Below, one piece after another: positions 56,001 through 64,000 of a stretch of 64,000 nt of DNA; position 1 is the stretch's first letter, and each line of letters begins with the position of its first letter. A program made the translations under genes and the position numbers. This stretch comes from Helicostylum pulchrum (taxonomy: Eukaryota; Mucoromycota; Mucoromycetes; Mucorales; Mucoraceae), in NCBI GenBank assembly GCA_025677825.1, contig JAIXMO010000060.1, forward strand, positions 62,001 to 126,000. Direction: 5' to 3'. The notes under the pieces are model-generated. The model was not told where the DNA came from, searched no databases, and saw only the letters and a list, made by a program, of their open reading frames with translations.

Positions 56001-58024
56001 ATGCACTTAACTAAATCGGCCGCTTCATTTATACTTTTGAAAGAACATGTAGTAGAGTTCACCAAGAGAAGCCATTGAGAGAGAATACGAATTTCGTCAC
56101 TAATACTAGAAGCATTTTGAATTATATCAATGACTGAATGGACAAATCGACTTCGTTCTTGGATACGGTTGATTAAACAACCATAGCCAAATTCAGGCGT
56201 GGCTGAATTATTATGTGACTTATTTGGAGACCATGCAGAGTCATAACAGTAGGCGTTGTAAATATGTAGACGCGAGCCAAACACTTGGTTGAGTGCCTGG
56301 AGATACGGGGTTTCAATTGGTAAAAATGATTTGTTGGGTTTTTTAGGTAATGTAATGTTCTTGATAGTCACGGAAGAATCGTTGGTATCTCCCGTCCAAT
56401 TACTTGGTATACTGATAACAGTTGATTCTTTGTTGTTTACTATATCGGATAAAGTCTTGCTTTGTTTAAAAATGATATCAATATTGTTAATAGCAACAAT
56501 TTTAATTTGCTTTTTATAGATTGTATTTTTCATATTGACCGAAAGAGAAGATTCTAAATCAAAAGGGGTTCCAATAATGAGATAACCACCAGAAGATAAA
56601 ATTTCGATGGCTTTTATAATGGCTTGATTTTCTTCACCAGATAAAGGAAGATGGTGAATAATCAGAGCATCAGCAGACTGAATTAAAGAAGGCAAAAAAG
56701 TGCCTTCAGATTCTGTAAGACGAACATGCGTTTCACATTTTTCATGTTTGGTATATAATTGAACATTCATCCCCGGAGATTGAGCAAACGACATAGCAAG
56801 GGAAGAGCATTCAATGAAAACTAGCTGATCAGTATAAGGTGGCATCGCAACTTCAATATGAGAATTACTCCAATCTAAATATGCTACTTCAAAACGCTGA
56901 TTTAAACTACCAGCGACTAAGCCCTGAAAAACTGCAAGAACCATATCAGGAGAGAGATCAGAATCTTTTTTTACACCATATTGACCACTTATAATTTCAA
57001 CATCGTCGTTACCAATAACCTGATAGGCAGCAGCTACATCTAAAAAAAGAGGGTTCCAGCAAGAATTGCTATCATCTATTGGCTCCAAAACTGCAATATT
57101 TTGAACAGTAGACGGTAAAGCATCCAGCAAATCTTTTTCAGATAAAGGTCGATAGAGACGAATTCTAAGGGCCCCAAATTTATTCTCGGTATGTGCTTTT
57201 TGTATTGAGTTTAATGTTTTCTCTACTACTGTAGCACCGGCGCCCATAGACACAATAACACATTCGGCTTCAGGGTGACCAGTATATTCCAGCGGGTGAT
57301 ACAATCTGCCAGTCGCATTAGAAAATTTATGCATAATATCTTTGGTTGTGTTGTATACACTTGGCTCAATAACTTTTTCTTCATTTTCTTCCATCGATCG
57401 TTTTTCAGCACCTTTGTACTTCAGGTAAGCGGACTGTTTACACGTTTCAGGAACGCTACTTCTACTTTTGAATTTCTCAACAAGACTTTGAGGAAAGAAC
57501 TCGAGCAAATGTTCTGTTTCCAGAAGCTGAATAGAACTAAACTCATCTGAAATCCTAGTACTATCAAAAAAGTTTAAGAACGGGGTCGAAGTCAACAGAG
57601 AAACTACATGAGCTATTAGCGATAAGTCGTATACCTCCTGCACGCTTGACGCACTCATAAACGCTACACCACTTTCTCTCACAGACATAACTTGTGTAAA
57701 ATCAGCGAACGATGTACAGCTCCCTGCAGAGACGTGTATAACGACACTTGACCTATCTGAGGCTAACTTGTAAAGGTAAGGAATAGAAGACAATAAAGAG
57801 GAAGAGGGCATAGTTACAGTTGTGACATGACCTTCTGCAATGGCATGGACGGCATGAGACAGCGGATCTTGTAAAGGTCCAAGATGAATAATTTTGACAG
57901 GTCTATTCCATATATTACTCTGAGTTGAATATGAAGTTGAGGTGGACGAATATGCATAAACACGTTCACTTGTCGATTGTGCAAGAATCGAAGAAGCATC
58001 TCTTCCATTCAATAATGTTAGCAT
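53083..58024 (-). CDS. MET5: MET5/ECM17, assimilatory sulfite reductase hemoprotein
   Basis: Two exons, 58024-55412 and 55353-53083, join in phase 0 with donor GTAGGT; the other nearby donors run into stops. The product is about 1627 aa, longer than yeast Met5 (1442 aa). The N-terminal 870 residues are the pyruvate:ferredoxin-oxidoreductase-like part. A flavodoxin-like domain follows at about 903-1050 (TVLFGSDNGNGESVARKIAA; STTGQGEMPFNAREF). The siroheme/4Fe-4S reductase part fills the rest, with LPTCGLAMAESER and TGCPNGCSRP (from 1539) carrying the cluster cysteines. It reduces sulfite to sulfide for Cys/Met synthesis together with the flavoprotein subunit (Met10). Regulation by sulfur limitation is known in yeast. 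Confidence 0.95.
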
Positions 58025-58714
58025 TTCACACTACTGTCGGAGATCAGCTATAAGTTATTATGAGTTAGGACGGTAATAAGTATCAAGTTTACTGAGCAAA
58101 GTCGAAACTACTATTTCAGCGTAAAGTGCCAGAAAAAAAAGTACCGCTCCAAAAAAAAAAAAAAAAGGTTCACGTTATGGGTGTGTCAATTGTGACAGCG
58201 CCAGGTCAAAACGAATAGTCAATTGCGAACCCTATTGGCCATGTCTGCGAAAGAGAATAATGTTTTATACAAAAAAAATAGCATGTACTTTGCAATGTAC
58301 AGTTAAATTTATTAAGAATTGTGAGCACCAGACTATTTAGTAGTCAACTGGATTAAGACTTTGGTTATTTATTTATTTGTGAAAAGTGATATTCAACGAC
58401 TGGTCTTTAGTAAAGTACGAGTTAAAGCGATGTATAATTACAAAGGGACTTATATCAGTTAAAAGAGAGTGGAGAATAAGAAATATATTCACAAAGAGTA
58501 AAATAAAATAGAGTTTATACGCTAAAGGTAATGAAATTTTTGCAGTTAATCGTAGGCCTGTTGTTCTCCAAAAGATGTTATAAAACAAATGGGAGTTGAT
58601 CAGAGAGAAAAATCAAGTAGGATATTTAGTAAACTTATTTATTACCAAGAACTTTCGTTCCTGTTTTGAATTAAAAAGAAAGGGGGGTATTCATAGGAAA
58701 ATTCGAGGTTTGCG
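58025..58714. promoter_or_regulatory. MET5 upstream region
   Basis: About 690 bp. A short inverted repeat TGTCA-ATTG-TGACA lies at 58185-58198, about 160 bp before the start codon. A CACGTT half-site-like string lies at 58171-58176. Their relevance to sulfur regulation is speculative. No gene is supported. Confidence 0.35.
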
Positions 58715-59887
58715 TTATCTTGAATTTAACCTTTTCATATTATCCACTTTTTGTAAAAGGGTTCCAATCTCAGAAGTTTCTTTAGAGACATTGATAGTCA
58801 AAATTTCGGCCATTTGGGTAATTCCAGTAGAATACTCGGATACAATCATTATGTAACAAATGCATTGGATCACAATAACTTTTCCATTAGGCTTTTCGTA
58901 GCGTAAGAGTACGAACAAACGCACCCAAACGAACTAAAAGTCCATAAACGACGATTCAGGATCGGCTTGATCAGCAGATGGTTTAATTTCTACGTTATAG
59001 ACTCTGCTTTCAGGGGTGATGCCATCATGACAGCTTCCGGCCTGCATGCTTCTGTATTGTTGTCTGTACGATTTAATCATATGAGATGATTATTGAGTTC
59101 AGGGAGATGGAATACATGAGAAATAGTAGGGTCTAAAAATCTTACAGTCAATTCCATTTCTCACCGTTGGAGAAAGTTGCAAAGATTTCGACAATCAATC
59201 CATCTTCTTTGCTGGATTCTTCATAAAGTCTGTCCATCATCAGCTTGATTTTAAAGGCCGTCTGTCAGTCAGGTCGTTCACGCCACTAAGCAAAGTAGTA
59301 TCAACTTTAATATATTCAAGCATGGCGTTTGATCGCGCTATATTTAAGAGGAATTTTGCGTCTACTACAAGTTTTGCTAATTCCGAGTAGTATTGCCCTT
59401 TCTTCATTAAGCTAATACTTGTTGGACATCGGATTGTAAATTGAAACCATATATTTTTTTCGATTTCTCTTTACATCTGCTGATGTATGCGTTCAGCTTT
59501 GTTTTAATTGAAACAGTAATAGACAAAGATGGCAAGGATTGGGGACGAGAATGAGACACCACATTCAGTGTTAGCAGCAGGTAAAGGATAAAGACAAGGC
59601 GTCACATTCATTATTAGTCGTAGGTAAGGATGAGGACAAAGGGCAAAGTTATCTACAATAGGAGTGATTTTTAATCAGTACGTCTTTCAAATAAAATATT
59701 TTGTTAATACTATACCTTTGGTCATCATTTTCAGTCTTAAAGTTGTTTTGTCTGCTATGGTGTTGGCCGTCGCTTCATCCAAGACTCTTGCTCCGTAGCT
59801 GTCGATTGCGCAAACAAGAGACTCTAGTCTGCGATTGTTGTGGATTTGTATGAATTCTTGGGAGGAAATTCTTGATGCATGGGTCAA
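58715..59887 (-). pseudogene. Decayed multi-exon coding region, family not recognised
   Basis: Several coding-like stretches on the minus strand appear in order but in different frames. They are 59887-59718 (MTHASRISSQEFIQIHNN ... LRLKMMTK, then a donor-like GTATAG), 59407-59243 (MKKGQYYSELAKLVVDAK ... DTTLLSGVND), about 59255-59155 (RLYEESSKEDGLIVEIFAT), 59080-58937 (MIKSYRQQYRSMQAGSCHDG) and 58924-58715. Between the second and third a frame shift without any intron signal is needed. No start-to-stop model closes. The composition is too protein-like to be chance, so a gene remnant is likely. A minisatellite interrupts it near 59.55 kb. Confidence 0.45.
59540..59648. repeat. Degenerate minisatellite, about 43-bp unit
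   Basis: About two and a half diverged units share the order AGGTAAAGGATAAAGACAAGG, then CACATTCA, then TTAG and CAG or GTAG. Compare the units starting near 59579 and 59622. It lies inside the decayed coding region and was probably once coding or intronic. Confidence 0.55.
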
Positions 59888-60491
59888 TTCACACGGTCAA
59901 TTAAAAAAAAAAGTCTGACGAATTACTTACTTTTATAGATAACCGTTACTCTAAGAAGAGCCATATAGGTTTGTACGAACATAAAAAACCGAAAACCGAA
60001 AAACAAAACATGAAAGCGAAAAGACAAAACAAAAGGTAAAAAGGACTTGATAAAAAAAAAAGATGGGGTGATAAAAAAAAATGATAAAATAGGTCTATTT
60101 ACTCATCATGATGTAAATACTATTTGTTTCATGAATACTATACACTTGTGATTCCTATTGTTCCAGCCAGATTCACGTATAAGAAGCCATCACCGACAAG
60201 AGAGACTACATCCGAAAAATGTAAATGTAGTCAACAAGGAGACACTAACAATAAGTCTTCAAAAATAAGTCAACACCGAAAGAAGGCCACAAAATTTTGT
60301 CATGATTAAATAGTAGAGAGTATTTGCAAAGGAAAGATAAAAAAATTCACCGTGTTATGTTGCCGATTTATCTATTTACACGTTTATACCACAGTTGTTT
60401 AATAATTGGCTAACACAATAAATAAAAACCGACTAATACAATGAATACTAACAAAGAGTCCTACATCCTCGACATACACTCCTTTTACATA
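59888..60491. other. Gene-poor region with a possible zinc-knuckle-like remnant
   Basis: The plus-strand ORF at 60124-60309 ends with residues KCKCSQQGDTNNKSSKISQH. This loosely recalls a CxC...H zinc-binding module with lost residues. It has no exon context and may be a transposon or family remnant. The remaining sequence is AT-rich and noncoding. Confidence 0.3.
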
Positions 60492-61055
60492 TTAATAGTA
60501 CAAGTTTGCTCAGGCAGTCATAAACTTCTTTTTTTTTAAACACGTTTGATATTTACTGGTTATACTTTAGGCATAAAAACAGAACTCGATACCTTTTTTT
60601 TTTGTAGGGGGGGGGGGGGACTTCAATTAAATACGGCATTTCTGTCAGAACATCAAAAACATATATGCATATTTTCGAATACTATATTAAGGATTTCTAA
60701 GGGGAATCTAAATCGTGATAGAACAAATCTCCTTACTTTCTTTCTTTGTTTTGTATAGAACATTTTTTTAACAGCAAGAAAATAGTTTACTTTTTAAAAA
60801 AGGTTTTAAAACTATTAAAAAGAAAACAGCCTAAAAAAAGGGTATTTTAGTGATCACTGCTGTCCAGTTATAAAATCGATGGCGCAAAGTACGTGTAAAG
60901 CGTCCTGAGCCAGTTTAAAACATAAAAAAAAAAAAGTGTTTTTAAAAGAATAAAAATGACTGTACGTGAAAGCAAAGTTTGTATACTTGTTTTTTTTAAA
61001 AAAAAGTCTTTTTCTTTAAAATTATTATTGAAACAACAAAATAATTGACGGTAGT
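60492..61055 (+). repeat. Diverged noncoding duplication, copy 2
   Basis: Second copy of the segment at 52201-52780, same orientation. It retains the block order of copy 1, ending with an AACAACAAAATAATTGAC string that matches AACAAAGAATTGAC in copy 1. It has a G12 run where copy 1 has GCGGGGGAAC. Confidence 0.75.
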
Positions 61056-62232
61056 TTATCGCAAAAAAAAAAAATAAGGTAGAAAAAAAAATAGTTTAAT
61101 TTATAGAACAAAGGGACAAATTAAAGTTACTAGCGAGTCCAGCGCATTACAAATATACGCCTTTCCCCCCAAAATGTATAATCAAACTATCTGTAGTAAA
61201 TCCCTTCCCCTTTATAATGCAATACGTTTTAGTATCGGTCGACAGTAACAGTTTTAGATGATCCGACCGAGTTATTTTAATACTGGCGCCACAAATAGCA
61301 ATACATGTATTTTTTTTGTTTTTGTGTGTATCTTTTATATTTTAAAATATGGTAATATAGTATACCTAAAATTATATGACTGTAGTATACTTTAAGATTG
61401 AGCTCATATAACGTTTTCTCTTTTTTCGAAACCATATGGAAAAAGAAACCGGGACTTGTACACGGAATCAGCCTTTACAGGTATTAGCCGGACAAACAAA
61501 ACAAAAAGAATCACATGTAATATTTATATGTGCTTCGCTGTCAAAATAAAATGAATTGTTTATTGAACGAATTATATTAATTGTACTACCAGAAAATAAT
61601 AATATCGTTGTATACGGGTTTTATTTTTAATGCCACTTTTTTTTAAAAAAAATACGTTCGATCGCATTAAGGAGGCTATACATTATATTAAGGAGCTAAA
61701 AACAGTTTTAAATCTATATTTAAAGCCTGGTTTATTGATCTAGATATAATACAATAAGGTTTATATGTAGATAAACAGAACAAAAAACAAAAAAAAGTTA
61801 ATTGAAGTTTCTGTTTTACTCTTTTTTTGATGTTTTCATATACAAAAATGCAACCGCTCTTTCGTTTTTTTTTTTGGTAATAATAAAAGTGATAAGGCGG
61901 ATTTTATAATCTTAAATCAAGTTTTTTTTATTGGACTATCGTATATATTTAAAAGGGAGTGTAGACATCTTTCTCCCTCTTTCGATCATAGACTATAATA
62001 GGAGAACTTACCTAGTCATACTAACAGACAAACAATATAACGCTAAATACCACGCTATGCAGGTATACTCGATTTTTAAAAAAAAATTCTTATTTATATA
62101 CAAATATATATATATTATATATATAAAAAGATTCGGGTTATATTATCAAGATACTTTTTTTTTATATAAGAAAAAAAGGATGCGGTAAATTAGACAACTA
62201 AAACGATTGTTACACTGACATTAATATAAATA
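61056..62232. other. Intergenic region, no gene seen
   Basis: About 1.2 kb of AT-rich sequence upstream of the Sec7 gene. The ORF at 61931-62188 is low-complexity and rejected. Probable promoter sequence for the Sec7 gene lies at the right end. Confidence 0.5.
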
Positions 62233-64000
62233 ATGGTACGACAATTGGTAAAGCGCTCTCACAATAAAACTCCCCCCTGAGTTGGGGCCTTCACAACTCC
62301 TTCAAAAACCCCAATGGAAACGGTCACATCGCTGCCATTGAAAGTGTGTAAATGATTTCTCAAAGAGTTTTTAAAAGGTGACTTTTTTCTTTCCATGTCT
62401 TCCATTATTGATAACAGCGCTTTTGAATACGCACAACGTATTTGGGATCAAGACAACACGGTTTATAATGATTTGGACCATATAGTAGAATGGATAGGAA
62501 ACGGCAAACCGTCTAGCCACTCGATACTTGAATGTTATATGACCTTTTTTGATTTTACAGATTTGGTTTTGGAACAAGCCTTTCGTAATTTGTGTTCAAG
62601 ACTTCATTTAAAAGGCGAAACGCAACAAATTGACCGTGTATTATTTCAATTCGCCGTGCGTTATTTTGACTGTAATCCTAAATGTATTTTTGGTTCTACT
62701 GGTAAAGAGTTACATTTCGCTTTTTTTTCTATTATATACAAATATAATATTTTAAATAACCGCATTTACTAAAACAATCTAAAAAAAAAATATTATTTTA
62801 GACGTCGTTCATTCCATTGTTTATTCATTGTTACTTTTAAATACAGACCTTCATGTAGCGCAGGGTGACTACAAAAAAATGTCTCGTACAGCCTTTGTTA
62901 AGAATACTATGAACGCTATTCATGCCCAATTGGAAACTCCTGCATCAGAGGATGATCATCGGACGAATAACGGAGTTTCATTTCAAACAGTTGATTGGAT
63001 CCCCCTTCAACGTACGTCTAGTAATCAAAGTACATTTTCTACACGTTCCTCTACGTATGCAGCGTCTATCGACTCCAAACTCTCTCGTCAGTCTAGTTTT
63101 AATTTAGGTTCCAAATCTTGGCAACTAGAGTTAAAAAGTCTATTGAAACAAATGTATACTAGTGTTCGTCAGAGTCAAATCACAAACCCTTCTTCTCCTC
63201 CTTCTTCTACCCACAACAGAGTTAGTACTGCTTTTAAACGTAGCGTCGGTACCATCATTTGGAAAGGTGCACGTGATTCCATCTTGGGCGTAGAAGAAAA
63301 TTCAATCTCTTCTATTCCTTCAACCAACTCATCTGTAATGCAATATCAATCAATCGCATCTTACCTTCAAAATACTGATATCCCTATATGTTACATCAGT
63401 AATGCACCTTTTTATAAAGAAGGTATGGTGGTCCGTAAGCATCTATTAGAACGCACAGGTCAAAAGGCTAAACATAGAGACTGGAGAGATTGCTTTATGG
63501 TCATTGAACGTAGTCAACTTCGAATGTATAAATTAGATACAACAACAAGTAGTCGTCATAAACGCCATACTATTCGTAGTACCATTATGTCCAGATCCAA
63601 TTCAACTTTTTCTGATAGTGCTTCACAAATGTCATCCACCAGTGACACAGCAGTAGTGGGAGGAGGTGATTGGATGTCCAGTTCTCAACTGATGGGATCT
63701 GTTGACCTAAAGCATACATTAGCCAACGCATTACCTTCAGGCTATAGTCGACAACGTCAACATGCATTTGCATTACAACAGTCCAATGGATCTGTATTTT
63801 TGTTTCAAGTAGGTTCATCAGAACAAGTATTAGAGTGGGTATCAACATGTAACTATTGGGCTGCTAGAGAAAGTAAAGAACCTTTAGCTGGTGGCGTAAG
63901 TTCAATGGAATACGGCTGGGGTGAGTGTTTGCTGGTACCTGGTAGTACACCTATTATCAATGATTGGCAGGCACCAACTCCAATGATGAGCAGTAGTATT
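62233..64000 (+). CDS. Sec7-PH domain ARF guanine nucleotide exchange factor, 3' truncated
   Basis: The gene runs off the window. Secure exons are 62418-62701 and 62802 to beyond 64000. They encode a Sec7 domain with the catalytic glutamate in LKGETQQIDRV and the signature SIVYSLLLLNTDLH. A long Ser-rich linker follows, then a PH domain (FYKEGMVVRKHLLE ... RDWRDCFMVIERSQLRMYKL). This layout fits the EFA6/Yel1-type ARF-GEFs that act at the plasma membrane; the family assignment is from order of domains. The 5' end is uncertain. ATG 62395 opens exon 62395-62701 directly. Alternatively an exon from ATG 62233 splices at 62347/62418 in phase, but its frame is broken by one base at the C6 run 62272-62277. 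Confidence 0.88.

Noticed and set aside
53083..58024. Treating the two long minus-strand ORFs as separate genes
   Set aside because: Domain order matches the single MET5 protein and a 57-bp phase-0 intron joins them.
62220..62300. tRNA-like string near GACAATTGGTAAAGCG
   Set aside because: Resembles a D arm but no acceptor, anticodon or T stem can be drawn. Better explained as the 5' end of the Sec7 gene.

Overview
The window is nuclear DNA from a fungus, most likely an early-diverging Mucoromycota species of Mucorales type. The DNA is AT-rich. Introns are short (mostly 50-110 bp) with GTAAGT-like donors and TAG/CAG acceptors, and poly-A and poly-T runs are common. Supporting gene content includes a Chs4/Skt5-type Sel1 protein with a CaaX box, a StuA/Efg1 APSES regulator, MET5 sulfite reductase, an ABCD4-like transporter, MZT1, and a decayed copy of what I recall as an expanded Mucorales protein family. 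About 25 genes can be modelled, most with several exons. I chained exons by hand and checked every junction for reading phase.

Layout. 1-8.8 kb: the end of a PRKRIP1-like gene, then two head-to-head ankyrin genes (ankyrin-DIL and ankyrin-dysferlin-FYVE), then a Chs4/Skt5-like Sel1 gene. 8.8-12 kb: a gene-poor stretch with two small inverted-repeat elements, a shared transposon end and an orphan exon-like ORF. 12-17 kb: an ABCD4-like ABC transporter divergent from a 2OG-Fe(II) oxygenase, which converges on a divergent poly(A)-polymerase-like gene. 17-19.6 kb: a second gene-poor patch with a 751-bp terminal-inverted-repeat element and a tRNA-Asn(GTT). 19.6-26.3 kb: a dense housekeeping block of COQ7, SCP2 (PTS1), TSR3, IBA57, mitochondrial bL17 and an alpha-arrestin. 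26.7-34.9 kb: a 46-aa ORF, the StuA regulator behind a 2-kb leader, ATP-dependent PEPCK, and a calmodulin-like gene. 36.2-43.4 kb: KGD1, a MoaB/CinA-type protein, and an OB/CCCH/methyltransferase fusion whose stop codon overlaps that of its neighbour. 44.5-50.98 kb: a pseudogene, MZT1, PNKP, a caprin-like RGG protein and a Golgi-type glycosyltransferase. 53-58 kb: MET5. 58-62 kb: decayed coding sequence, a minisatellite, and the second copy of a roughly 570-bp noncoding duplication that also lies upstream of 53 kb. 62.2 kb to the end: a Sec7-PH ARF-GEF, cut by the window edge.

The window is a patchwork of compact neighbourhoods rather than operons. Mitochondrial or central-metabolic genes recur (COQ7, IBA57, bL17, KGD1, PEPCK), as do endomembrane genes (ankyrin-FYVE, ankyrin-DIL, arrestin, ARF-GEF, glycosyltransferase, ABCD4). 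Several intergenic spaces are very short, so neighbours probably share promoters or 3' regions. The gene-poor intervals hold nonautonomous DNA transposons and decayed genes. I saw no CRISPR array, virus or secondary-metabolite cluster.
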